Of a stretch of DNA of 64,000 bases, positions 36,865-48,604 are shown piece after piece; the first letter of the stretch is position 1, and each line of letters opens with the position of its first letter. Position numbers and translations under genes: made by a program. This DNA is from Euphorbia lathyris. Lineage: Eukaryota > Streptophyta > Magnoliopsida > Malpighiales > Euphorbiaceae. A model generated the notes under the pieces. The model did no database searches. It saw only the letters and a program-made list of their open reading frames with translations, and was not told the DNA's origin. Location: NCBI RefSeq assembly GCF_963576675.1, contig NC_088917.1, positions 29,790,501-29,854,500 on the forward strand, read 5' to 3'.

Positions 36865-38427
36865 ATGACTACCAAGCATCAATCTTCCATGAAGATTACT
36901 GCTGCTCGCAACAAGCATCCCGATTTATCAGAATGCTACGGTGCACCGTTTCCCATTCACACACATGATGAAGAACGAAGATATTATAAAACTATTTGTT
37001 ATATATAGTTTGTATATAGGTTTGTTTTTGTGTTTGTTCTTTCTGTAACTTGTATATATGTCTTCTAATTTTAATAAAACTATCAAGTTTGATTCTTTGA
37101 TTCTTTTTGCTTAAATATATGTTAACCATACAAGTTATACAAATACATCCGAATCTAAGTTTAAATGAAACAATATAACTTTTAACATGAATCTGTAATT
37201 ATTTTTAATGAATATGTATTCATTTCAGAAATGTTTCTGAACATCTGACGTTTCATATATATTACATGCTCATAAATTATAATCATTAATAACTATTGAA
37301 CAAGTTCATCAACATTCATTTTATATGATAATTCTAAGTTTTGTTCTGTATATATGTTTTTCAATTTTGATAGCATATCAACTTTGATTCTTTGGTTATT
37401 TTTTATTAGTATATGTTAACTATGAAAGTTATGAGAATGAATCTGTATATAATATTAAAATGTGTCAGTATAAACTTCAAACATAAATGTGTATATAATG
37501 TTAAAATGACTCTGTATATCATTTCATTAATCTTCATAAGTTTCAATGCTTCAGATTTAATATGAATAAGTGATTAATAATTTGTTTTGATTACTTTTAA
37601 TTTGTTTGTTTGTTTCTGTATATAGGTTTGTTTTTAATCTTTCTTGTACATATGTTAATATTCATTTATGTAAATATGTGTTATGCAATACAACTTTGTT
37701 TCATTTTCATACTTTAATCTTATGTTCTGGTTTATGTCTGTTAAAATTTATAAAGTATTAGCAAATGAATCTGTTCATATATATCTTCAATGCTAATAAG
37801 TTATAATCATTATTAACTATTGAACATGATAGTGAATTTTCATTTTAAATTAAATCATCAAGTTTACTTTTTAGTTTTTGATTCATTTATGTTAACATTG
37901 CTAATTATTAACATGTACCAGTGCATATATCTTTTCATTTGAATCTGTATGAAATTTAATTCATCTGTTTAAGTTTTAATGTTTAAATTTTACCATGAAT
38001 TGGTGACTAATTGAACTTCCATTAATGTACATTTATTTTTACCTCTTAGAAGATTAATTTCGATTCAAATACTTATTCATTCAACTTATGTGAATTAATG
38101 AACATTGATTCTACATTAACTCTGTTTAAGGCATTTATTTGTTTCATTACTCCAATTTACTAAGGCTAAACCTTTGGTTTACCTTGAATTTAATGTTTTA
38201 ATTTCTATTTTTAAGTTTTAGGTATACATTTACTTAATTCTAGGACATATTTACCCAGAAAATTGCACAAACGGAGTTTTTACGCACATTTTGTCGCTGC
38301 CAGGTGTAGATTCTCGGCCGAGAATTGATAATTCTCGGTAACTTCAGCGAAAACGTGAAGTTTTCTGAGAGATTTTCTCTCTGAAAATAGCGTGTCGCGA
38401 CCGAGAATCTGGATTCTCGGTCGCGAC
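36311..38427 (+). repeat. Direct duplication of leader hairpin region about 2 kb apart
   Basis: The copies at 36311-36425 and 38300-38427 both contain tctcggccgagaattgataa, then ttctcggtaacttcagc, a tctctgaaaat block and a GTCGCGACCGAGAAT hairpin. They flank the N-terminal gag-like fragment, suggesting recombination between related element copies. Confidence 0.75.
36865..37008 (+). pseudogene. Gag-like ORF fragment, N-terminal block
   Basis: ATG at 36865; 47 codons ending in TAG at 37006-37008. The block CYGAPFPIHTHDEERRYYK matches QYGAPFDITSEAEGRKYRR in the first Athila-like copy. The expected continuation is displaced about 1.8 kb downstream (from about 38840), after an AT-rich insert or duplication. 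Confidence 0.55.
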
Positions 38428-38690
38428 CCGCGACCTGTAGGGGGGTTTGAGTCAGATTTTTGACAAAAATTAAGTTTTTCCTATCCCTCCCCTAATTCCT
38501 ACAACACCTAAATTCATACCTATATATCCCTATCACTTATACAAACATTACACAATCTCTATTTCAAACACATTTCCTTCTTCCACAATCAATTTCACCA
38601 CATATCACCTTTACTTTTTACCAAATTTTTACCTACCCAATAAACTTCTTTCCCAACCACAACATCCATAGCCTAACCCTCCAAACGCCT
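37009..38690 (+). other. AT-rich insert containing a second copy of leader motifs
   Basis: 37009-38100 is AT-rich with repeated aatctgtatat-type words. 38300-38427 duplicates about 115 bases of leader seen at 36311-36425, including the hairpin module. 38460-38690 is pyrimidine-rich like the sequence before the gag-like ORF at 661. Confidence 0.5.
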
Positions 38691-39640
38691 AAACATAAGA
38701 AGGTTACTCTTTCCTATGCTCCAGAGAATGAGAGGATTATATTTCGGGATTTAAGTTAAATTTATGAAGTTGGGATGACGAGATGAGTATTTGGTTTGGA
38801 TATCATACAAGACAATTTATTATTAGGCCCATAAATTTTCAAACCAACCCGGTTTGGACATATTTGCCTAGTTTAGATGAATTTAATTCCAAGTACGCTT
38901 TTGGCAAGCTCATTAAGGATAATAATTACATCTTCAAGGATTTCTTGGTAGATTAAATTGGATTACTTTTTTACAATTAAGTCCATGTTTTCGTTTCAAC
39001 CAATAAGCAAGATACTATCAGTCCTTTGATTACGGGTTTTGTTTTGGATGCTACGAGTATTATGACGTAGTTTTCAAACACTTACTCCTACTTATTATCC
39101 GATGTTGGATTATGCCGCAATTTTACACATCCATAGTGGTTAGCCACTGTTGGCTAGTTTTGCAAGTTCGATGTTGGTATTTCAAGTTCACATGGTAATG
39201 GTATTAAAGAGGATGATAATGAGCACACACATTTTGGTGGGCATGAAGATGAAAAGGATGAAGAAGGTGCGGAGGCAGAGCATGTTGATGCCTACGCACA
39301 AGCATAAGGGCATGTTGGTGATGAGCACAGTGTTGATCAAGTTCATTTGAGAACAAATTTGGAACCATATCAATGCACACAACCGTCAAATGAATTTGCG
39401 GTTAGACGATATTGTGGAGAACAAACCAGAGATGAGTTCACGATTCAACAAGGTGGATGCTTATATCCATACTTTGAGGAGAGAGCACATGTTAACATGG
39501 CGCCGGTTATTATCATTTTTCAGTCGTCACAACGTTGTGACCAAACTGTCTCCACCGGGTTCACCTTCACAAGAATATGTTTTATCTTATCTTTTCTCAA
39601 CTCATTTATCTTTTATGTTATTTTTGATTAAGTTTGGTTC
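38690..39640 (+). pseudogene. Gag-like remnant, middle and C-terminal blocks
   Basis: Several frames are needed. Recognisable segments include VWTYLPSLDEFNSKYAFGKL (about 38850), DTISPLITGFVLDATSIMT (about 39010) and MNLRLDDIVENKPEMSSRF (39390), the last matching MNLRLDEVVANNAEMSSRI near 1110 in the first copy. An acidic His/Asp/Glu tract lies before it. Stops and frameshifts are many, so this is not translated as one protein. Confidence 0.55.
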
Positions 39641-40349
39641 AATTTCAATTTCTATTTATGTTGGATACAATCCATTTTATATTTATATATTTCGTACAAT
39701 TTTTCGTGTTTTATCATTTTTGCACCAATGAGGACATGGTCCAATTTAAGTGTGGGAGGAGATATTGCATATGTCATTTTATTTTTAGTACGAATAAAGG
39801 CAACGAATAATTTTTATGCAATGAATAAGAATAATTTATAAATGCAACAATTATTTTATGCAAATGCAACATATATTGCAACACAATTTATTTAACATTA
39901 TTTTTCATAACGTTACATTTTTATATGTTTAAAAATATTTTAACTTATGATTATCTTTAGGTTATCATTATCGTTAGAAATAATATTTCTATACGGGCAA
40001 CATTATTTTTCAAATTTTTTTATCAATCTCCGATACGATTTTAAGTAAGAATCGTCTCGAGTGAATATATTTAAGTAATAAATTCTTTATTTTCAATCTC
40101 TATCTTATATCATGCAATTCATGATACAATAAATCTTATTTTAAATTTTCAATTAGGTTTATAGGCATTAAATTGAACTAACAATTTTAGCTCGGTTTGA
40201 TTTCGTCTTACATTAACACCAATTGAAGTTTTTAAGGAAACTTTAGCCATAATACATGTTGAATTTTAAGTCAATATAGGATGAATGTGCTATTTTTCTT
40301 TTTCCCAAGTTACAATTTTATAATTCATATTAATTAATCAATTAGTTGA

Positions 40350-40640
40350 ATTCTTAACTTTTGGCCACGATTGAGACCAATCTTATCACAATCAAGGTAT
40401 GAAAGGGAAGAAAATTAAAGTAGCGTTTACTTTTGGCCACGATTGCGACCACCCTTATCACAATCGAGGTATGGAAGGAACGTTAAAAGCAAAAGAATAA
40501 GCGTGTTAAAGTTTAAAGTAACGATTGCGTCCACCCATGGCATGGTCGGTACCTCTTAAGTGAACAATAAGCAATAAAATACGTATAAGGTTACGGTCGA
40601 GACCACCCTTATCTCGGGCGTATCTAGCAAAAGAAAATTA
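40350..40640 (+). repeat. Degenerate tandem repeat in 3' non-coding region
   Basis: The same series of GATTGCGACCACCCTTATCA-like units as at 2160-2440, in the same order and spacing, within the long 3' non-coding region 39640-40990. Confidence 0.7.
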
Positions 40641-40990
40641 ACCTAAGTACTTATTTAAATTTAATATATCTCATATATTAGTTTAGGTTTGGGAAAGGAA
40701 AATTTGTGCTTTGAAATGCCTTGAGACGAAAGACTCAATAACATGCGTGCTTATATCGTCACGAATACTTCAATTTAAAATTGAAAATACAAGACGAATG
40801 ATATATCACCTTTATACTAGTTAGTTTGATATTTTGCGTATAAATCTGCCATGCGAAGTTAATCTTTTCGGCTTAACTAATTTTAAAAAGAAATACAAAG
40901 ATATATGTTTTATTTTCATAAAGAGATTAGTTAAAGAATAAATTCAGTGAATTTTTGCTCGGGACTAGCAAAAGATTAAGTGTGGAGATT

Positions 40991-42528
40991 TGTTAAGCCC
41001 AAAATATGCCTAAAATATCATTAGTATTTACACCAGTTTTGCTACGAATTCATACTATTTATACCTGTATAGAGTACTTTTACGTTCGAATATGTTTCTT
41101 TCATGTAAGATACCTAAATATTTGGTAAAATCTAAATAGGAACTAAAAGAGGTCAAAAACGAAGGAAAAACCCTAAGTCAGGAGCCAAAAGACGAAGAAA
41201 TCAGCACACCGATACGAGGAAGACAAGAATGAAGTCAGAAATAGGAGAAAAATTCATATTCTCGGTTGAGAATCCAAATTCTCGGTAGAGAATTTAGGGC
41301 CGCGACCGAGAATCCCAAATTCTCGGCCGCGACACGCTAAAGTCCAGCGCCTCTCTCTTTCGTTCAAAGACTGAAAAATCACTTCCCCATTCTAGGCTGA
41401 GAATTTCCATTCTCGGTAAGATCGGAAATTCTGCCAAGCACAACAAACACATGTTTAAAATCCAAGAAACGCGTTCGTTCGGGTGGATAGAAACATCTCT
41501 TCACAGCGGACACGACTCTCCACAATGGACACGAAACTTCAATCACGACTCTTCAACATCTATAAATAAAGAGTTGATTGAGAGTTGAAATAATGATGAG
41601 AGAGTTAGATTTTAAGATTAGTGCAGGAGTTATGCAGAAACTCTGACTCAGAAATGAGTCAGAGATTAGAAGTTCGTTTCTGTAAAAAGCAATATGATGT
41701 ACACACATTGTTTATTAAATAATTACAAACACAGTAGCGTTTAGTTTTGTTCATATTAGTTTACATTTTGGTAGTAGCCGACCGTATCTCTATTACGAAG
41801 TTACAGCGAGAAGATTTAGTAGAGGATCCGCCCTGAGTTTGACAAACTCTAACGAAACCCAAGGAAAGGATTGACAACCCGTTCACTTGCAAGTCGTCAA
41901 ATGTTTTCATGCTTCTTATTCTTTGTAAACTTGTATCAAATTCATATTTCATCTAATAAAGTTCATTCTATTCGATAGATTTTTATGTAGCACTTTGGTA
42001 AATGATCCGAAGTGAATACAGGTGTTTTCATTAAAACGTATTTGAATTCAAAATCTTTACAAGGAAACTTTGTTGAACACTTAGGCAAATTGATATCATC
42101 AGTAGAGTATCAATTTGGTTAAGGTAGCGATCTAACCCGACCGTAGGAGGATTGACTGCAGTTCAAAGCCCTAAAATTAGAGGAATCGACATTTATTTCA
42201 TTGTTATAATTTATACAAAGTTTAAAGTTGTTTTTTTTTTGCTTAATGCAAATGAATACATTTGTTTACTTTTCTAAAAAACTAAACATTTCTGTTTTGT
42301 AAATTTATCCTTAAATCAGAAGTGATTTCTAACATTTGTTATACTCTAATCTAATTCTTATTCTAGCAATTTCAAAACCAAATCCGATTTAACGATTTTC
42401 CATATTATAAACCTTAAAAGTAAATTTAACCAATTCAAAATAAGTTTTTGTTAAAAAACATTCCCTGTGGGATCGATATCTTTTATTACTACAAGCGTAT
42501 ACCGTGCACTTGCGGAAATCGCTCAACA
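40991..42528 (+). repeat. 3' LTR of Athila-like element
   Basis: TGTTAAGCCC...CTCAACA, preceded by a purine-rich tract (agtgtggagatt). It is longer than the 5' LTR by a 36-base module containing CGCGACCGAGAAT and its inverse. The target duplicate GTTGT follows. Confidence 0.93.
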
Positions 42529-42533
42529 GTTGT

Positions 42534-43017
42534 TGAGCAAACTCAAGCTCGAGGTCTTATAGTAACACCTGAATTATCGAAAATCGTTTTCACGAATATG
42601 GGGTAATACTTAAATTCGGTTAGAATAATTGGATGAGAAAACTCATGTTATTCTAACCTAATGGGCAATATGGTTGGGATTGATAAACAAAACATATCAG
42701 TTACTAATGTGGTTAGTAACCCAATAACCTAGGAATCACATGGTTGATGTGATTGATTGCATGAATCTACCTAATGAATGAAACTAGCTTGTTGAGCAAA
42801 CTCAAGGTGAAATTTCAGGAGTTAGGATTCTAGCTCACTAAGGGATTTGTGAAATTCTTCGAATTAATAATGGGGGTTATTAATTTGGTAAAATAGTGGG
42901 AGAAATTTATAAACATAAAAGACCAACATATTTAAATTGTAAATGAATTAAGCAAATGAATAACATCCGTCACTCTATCTCACTCTTAAGTAAATACTCT
43001 GAATCATCATATCTAAA
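42534..43017 (+). other. Copia leader, continued
   Basis: Non-coding sequence between the Athila-like insertion and gag. It contains two copies of a ttgttgagcaaactcaag motif (42531 and 42791). Confidence 0.45.
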
Positions 43018-43614
43018 ATGGATCTACGTAATATTTTAACCGATAAAAAATTGAATAGTTCAAAATTCACCAACTATATTGGCAAACTCAAAATTGTTTT
43101 AAGGATTCGAAATGATTGGGTATGTATTAAGATACACTGATACCCATCATCAAAATTGTTTTGAAGTTCGAAAAGATTGGGTATGTATTAAGATACATCA
43201 ATACCCAATGTCCTTGTTGATGATGCTCCTGTTAAGAGGATTGATGTTTAGCGGAAGCACCAATCAGATGACGAACGTACAGGATGTATCATACTTGCAG
43301 TTATGGCACTAGAGCTACAAAAGCAACATGAGAACATGGATACGTATTCCATAGTTATACACTTGGAAGAGGTGTTTTGAGAAACATACTCAAATGCGGA
43401 CGCTATGAGATAGCGATGAATGTTTCGCTCCAAGATGCAAGAAGGTTCTTCTGTTGTGGCACTTTGTGTCAAGATGATTGACTACATCACCAAAGCTTTC
43501 TAGTATTAGATTTATGATGGATAATGAATTAAGTGTCGACTTAGTTCTACAATCCCTCCTAGAGATTTATTCATAAGTTCATCTCGAACTCTCAGAGACC
43601 TCTCTAGAAGAGCT
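43018..43614 (+). pseudogene. Copia gag, N-terminal part, decayed
   Basis: From ATG 43018 the reading is MDLRNILTDKKLNSSKFTNY, the usual start of plant copia Gag. Later blocks are LELQKQHENMDTYSIVIHLE, FRSKMQEGSSVVALC and MDNELSVDLVLQSL, in several frames. About 60 bases around 43088-43207 are tandemly duplicated (tgattgggtatgtattaag). The Sirevirus insertion cuts it at 43616 and Gag resumes at 54899. Confidence 0.7.
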
Positions 43615-43615
43615 C

Positions 43616-44761
43616 TTAGAGTCTATTCCTGAACTAATTCGTCGGCAGCGCACAACTCAGCTTGACCTCTTTTACTTGGTCAGTTTTAGTTTGTTTTAAG
43701 CAAGCAATATAAATAAGGAGTTAAGGTTTAGAAATACTTCACTCAGCAGATTTATCCAGGTTCGGCTTCTTCTAAGCCTACGTCCTGTCCCCGGAACACT
43801 TCCGAGATTTCAAATCCTCTACTGAGCTCTTTAAAGGTAGAGCCTCAAACCTTTTACAATATCAGCAATTGAGTATGACAAGAGTACCTTCCTCTATACT
43901 TCTACTCAATCCTAATCTCTCCGCTGAGTACTTAAAACCGAGTACTCAGCCTCTCCTTTCTATCTCTAGAAATGATAAGTGTTTTTGTCCTAATACAAAG
44001 ATGTGCTAAGACACTTTAGATGATTTACAATCACTCTAGACTTTTACACAGATATGAAAATGTAGTGTAAGAATTTTGATTTGCTTCTTGCTTGCAGAAC
44101 TTGTAGAGATTTGGACAGCGTAATGGCTTGATCAAGTTCTATGTTTTGTGAAGCTTGTGATGGCACTATTTATAGAGACGTCTGGTCATTCGGTCATTTC
44201 GAATTTCGAAATAACCGTTGGAGGGAAACGGCTATGTGTCGTTGTCATCCTGACTTGCACAGAGCTCTCGGCCAATCACAATCGTGTATCTTCTGTCCTC
44301 GGTCAGCACAGCAGATGGTCTCTCCTTTTATGGTAAAGTCAACTGGACAGCATACTGTGTCATCTGAACTTTGCCAAAAGAGGAAACACTTTGTCTGGAA
44401 GTTTTCCTTTGCCAGTCTGCTGTCTTGTACGCTTTGTCGAGACTACTCAGCAGCTTCATTGTGAAGTTGTTCCCGAAGGTCTTCTGGATCCTTCCGTTTG
44501 CTGAGTTGCGTTTTTGTCCAAAACGACAACGTCTTGACATACGCGGGCCAAGTGTACTGAGTTGTTTGACTTGGGCCTTGGCTTCCGTATTGGGCTTGGG
44601 CCTTCCAATCCTTATGACTTATAACATTTATACTCAACATTGAACAAACACATTAGTAGAATAAATCAAAGCATTTAAACTTAGTGTGTTTAGAATATGT
44701 ATTCTAATTTATACTTAAACAATTTTGTCAAATCAAAATTATGTGGAAAGGTGTTTCAACA
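43616..44761 (-). repeat. Sirevirus 3' LTR, truncated at its outer end
   Basis: Matches 53752-54898 of the 5' LTR. The outer 193 bases, which in the 5' LTR adjoin the primer site, are missing, so the element's terminal CA end is gone. Probably a deletion after insertion. Confidence 0.85.
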
Positions 44762-45295
44762 AACTCCCCCATTTTGATGTTGGTAAAACTATTCAGCAAG
44801 GAACTCAGTATGAGCTCCCCCATGATAGTTGACCTTATATCATTTAGCAAACTCCCCCGTAAGGGTTGCACTACTGACTTAGTTTTAATTGCAACATTTA
44901 AGAATTTAAATGAGTGAGTCTAAGGTCAGTTTTTAGGTGAAGGTCAGCTATATTACATATTCTATTTACTCAGTGTTAAGCGGAAGTTTTAGATATACAG
45001 AGCGCGCTGAGCAAATTATTGTTCAATGAGTTCTTTATCAGAATGTTTCATAAGATCATAGTACGATGTCAAACATGTTATCAGCATATCATTTAGTCAA
45101 TAAATATTATAAGTGTTAAGCATAGCTGATATAAACGAAGATACATAATAACTCAGTACTTAATAGCATATATCATAACTCAGTATTTGAATAAGAAAAA
45201 GAAGTATGATATATTGATAGAAGTCAGCAGTTACACATCAAAAGAAATAAAATAGCACATATAGCACATATTACAAAAGTTAAGACCTAGCCTAA

Positions 45296-48123
45296 CTATT
45301 TCTTTTTCTTGCCCTGTGACTGACTTCTCTCGTACTGACGTTGCTCAGGCTGAGCTCTAGCAGCTTGCGCTTTCTCCCCCGTTTTGTCAACTTCAGGGAG
45401 CTTAAACGCATCGGTTAAGACAGCGCGAGTCAGTTCTTGTGAAAGCTCTTTGAGTTTGTCAGCACTTTCATTGACCCCATCAAAAATGGCAACGCCATCA
45501 GCTGATACTTCGACTGGTATATGAAGATCAGCAGCACTGAGCATATTTACACTGAAGGCTTGTGCTTTGGCTTGCCAAATGAGAGCTTCAGTGAGACCAG
45601 CAAAGACTTGGTGGAAGGTTTTCAAGAGTGCTGAGTCATAATGATGACGCTGGATATTGTTATGACGGATGTGATTGAAGGATTGTTGTGCAAGAGATAG
45701 CAACTCATTTTGCTTCATCGCGTCAGTATCCATCTCTTGCTTGTTGAGATTAAGGAGCCGGATGGCCTCACCAATTTGCTCGACTGAGCACTGACTATAG
45801 GATACCATTTGCTCATTTGTCTTAAGTTGCTCAGTATGAAGCTGAGCAAAGAGCATCTTGAGTTCTGAGGAAGTGGCGTAGTCAGTGTTCACAGCAGACA
45901 ACTTCTGAACTTGCTGATGGAGTGAGTTCAGATGTTGAATTGTTGACAGCTGTATCTCTGCCAACTTGGCAATTGAATCCTGCTTAGCTTGCTGGGCTTG
46001 TAATGACAGGACGACATTCAGCAGATCCTTGAGTCCCTTGACTTCGTTGAGAAGTAGAGTGACTTGAGAGAGCTGAGTTGCGTCAGGAATTGAAGATCCA
46101 GCAGCAGGCGAAGCGGAATGTTGAAGATCGTGGATGAGTGCTTGCACTGAGTCAAGGAGCTTTTTACCGGACTCAGTGGTATCCCGATGTACATCAGTAT
46201 GACCAGAAGAAGGTGGGGTGAAAGGAGTACCCTGGTCAGTGACTGGATGACTTGGCTCAATCTGCACGTGAGTTGGAGGTAAGTTTGATTGATCAGCAGA
46301 GAGGTTGTTGATGATGGAAGTCATAACCCGAACACTGTCTGTGCTGACGGCAGAGGGATGAGGAGTCAGCATTATGCTTGAGGAAACAGCATGGGTAGTG
46401 CTTGGTTCAACCTGACTTGTAGAAGTGGTTGAAGTGTTATGCTCGGCATGTTCCTGTTGAGAAGAAACAGAGGCTTGTTTTTCCAACGGCGTTGTAGTAG
46501 AGGAAGTTGAGGGCCGTTTGAAAAATTTTAATTGGACGGTAGAAGGATCCTTTGTTGTCTTGGAGAGGACAAGTTCAGGAATGGATGGTGGTTGCACAGG
46601 AGGGTCACTGACTATTACCTCACTGGCCTTAACCAGTTTTCGCCTTCTACGTGGTGGAGTGGTATGATGAGCAGGTTCTTTTGAGTGAGTAGGAGAAGGT
46701 TCCTGTTGCTCAGTCTGAATCTGGTCAGCTTGCTCTTCAACTTGTTCAACTCCCACAGCCAACTCAGTGTCAGTCTGCACAGCTCCACCTGCTAACCCAG
46801 GGTCAGCGTCCTCAGCTTCAATTTCGCTGGCATATTCTTCAGACTCCTCAGCGTCATTCTGACCGCTGGTTTCATCATCTTCTTCTTCTTCCTCAGTATT
46901 ATCTCCATCAAGTTCTTCCTCAACTTGGGAGATGAAGTGGTCATCTCAGTTCCCTCAGCATCAGTACCTTGGCATTGAGTGAAGTGAGAATCACCCGGTA
47001 TAATAAAATCCGTCGGCATGACGTCGAGAGGGGCCAATGTTGAAGACTTCTGCTTCTTCTGAGGGAGCTCAGCAGCTTCCTTAGTGTTAGGCTCATCTTG
47101 CCTACTTCTCTTCTCAGCTGACTTTCCAGCTGACCTCTGCCTCTTTGCTGGAGACACAACATTAGGTGTCTCAGCAGATTTTCTCTTGCGAGAAGCTGGG
47201 GCCTTAGTTCTTCGCCCTTTCTTAGGCTCAGCTATAGTCTCCTCAGTCTGATCAGCTTGGCCAGCAGCAGCAGTAGCTTTTCCTTTCTTCAAAGGCTGCC
47301 CATATTTCAGTGCCCTCAGCGAGGCAGCTGTGATTTCGGTTCCTCTGAAAGATTCCTCAACTTCGAGGTCAATCTTGTGGTCGATGAGGATCCTGGTAAT
47401 GACTGATCCCAACCTTATTGTACCCGTGCTGCGTAGGAACCCAGCAACTAGGAAGACCGGCATGTTGATGGGGGTGTACGTCAGCATGTGCCATATGAAG
47501 CACTGTTCAAAATTCGTTGCTGAGGTCGTGCAGTTTATCTTAGGGTAAATGAAGTAGCTCAGCAGGTAGTGAGCCATCTTTTGGTGCTGTCCCATTGAAG
47601 ATGCTGAGATCTCGCCTGAGTGACCCTCAGGTTTGCAGAAAGTATGGACATAGTCGGTCTTGTCCTGATCTCTAGACTTCCTCAGCCTTACTCCCTCAGT
47701 TTTAAGTTGGAGGAGATTTCCTATGTACAGAGGGTTGATGAAGATCGTCTTTCCTCTTACTTTAGTGCTTAGATAGTCAGGGGAGTCACTGGCAACCATG
47801 AGATTATGGTAAAACTCCCTTACCAGGTCAGGATACGTCTCATCTCTGACAGAGAACAACCCAGTCCATTCGTTCTTTGCAATCCATTCGGCAAACGGTT
47901 GTTCATGTTGGACGAAGTGCTCAGAAACCCATCTGGAGGGCTCAACTTTCCATTCGAGGACACTTTCGAAGACTTTGGAGTAGGTCCGTATATTCACAGC
48001 TTTCTCTTTTCCAGAGTTTTGATCAGTTTTACCCTTACTAGAGGTGCAAGGGTTTCGTGAAGGTTCATCGGAGCTGGACTTATTTTGGCCGGCACCGGAG
48101 ACGTTGAAGGATAGCTTAGTCAT
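45296..48123 (-). pseudogene. Sirevirus env-like ORF with a single frameshift
   Basis: The ATG at 48123 opens a 443-codon frame; near 46940 the sensible, very acidic reading moves by one base into a second frame that runs on to the stop at 45296. Together about 940 codons. The N-terminal third has the 'putative plant transposon protein' type domain (WVSEHFVQHEQPFAEWI, TPINMPVFLVAGF); the middle is Lys/Arg/Glu/Pro-rich with nuclear-signal-like runs (KKGRRTKAPASRKRK). The C-terminal part has long predicted coiled coils (about 46100-45650) and ends QGKKKK. No transmembrane segment or signal peptide is obvious, so 'env-like' reflects position after pol, not proven envelope function. Confidence 0.8.
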
Positions 48124-48230
48124 TCTTCTAAGATGGAGAGAATAGAGGTATTTGAGAGAGAGAAATTTGGGTGATTTCGTAGCCTTAAGAATTTGTTAAG
48201 CGTAAGGAGTAAAAGATGGGGAAATGCCCA

Positions 48231-48240
48231 TAATTTATAG
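48231..48240 (-). promoter_or_regulatory. TATA box in front of env-like ORF
   Basis: CTATAAATTA on the minus strand, 108 bases upstream of the env-like ATG, within the 480-base spacer between pol and env-like. It suggests a separate internal transcript; not proven by sequence alone. Confidence 0.45.
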
Positions 48241-48604
48241 ACGAGTTGAACGGTGTGGATCTTAACCAAATCCATGTGTCAGTTTTGCCTTGGGATCATG
48301 TACCGACAAGGATCCTGGCATTTATGACACATTACGGCGAATACGTCATCCTAGGTTATACGCGTGCTTGGAATTTATGCTAACGGATTAATCACTCAGT
48401 ATTTAGAATGTCAAGCGTTTGATATTCTGAGTGGTCAGTGCATTATTTAAGGATGATTTTAAGTTCAAGTTCTAAACTAATTTACTCAGTGTGCAAGTTT
48501 ACTCAGTATTGTATATTCAGTCAGTTTCAATGAGATACTCAGCAAACAATAAATCATTCAGCATGTAATTCACTCAGCATTCAATATTCATTTAGCACAG
48601 GAAT

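Larger units (their letters stand above)
33519..42528 (+). mobile_element. Complete non-autonomous Athila-like gypsy element
   Basis: The 5' LTR 33519-35020 and 3' LTR 40991-42528 are both TG...CA, flanked by the perfect 5-base duplication GTTGT (33514-33518 and 42529-42533). The primer site is complementary to tRNA-Asp. The internal 5.97 kb has only decayed gag-like blocks and no protease, reverse transcriptase or integrase, so it fits a large retrotransposon derivative mobilised in trans. Athila assignment rests on the tRNA-Asp primer and gag-like block. By-eye LTR divergence is about 2.5% plus a 36-base indel. It is inserted in the leader of the copia element. Confidence 0.92.

Noticed and set aside
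44141..44643. Open frames repeated at 44141-44643 and 54278-54777
   Set aside because: They lie in the two Sirevirus LTRs; duplication follows the LTRs and does not indicate genes.
45296..48123. Calling this ORF a true envelope glycoprotein
   Set aside because: No signal peptide, transmembrane segment or cysteine-rich ectodomain is visible; only its position after pol is env-like.
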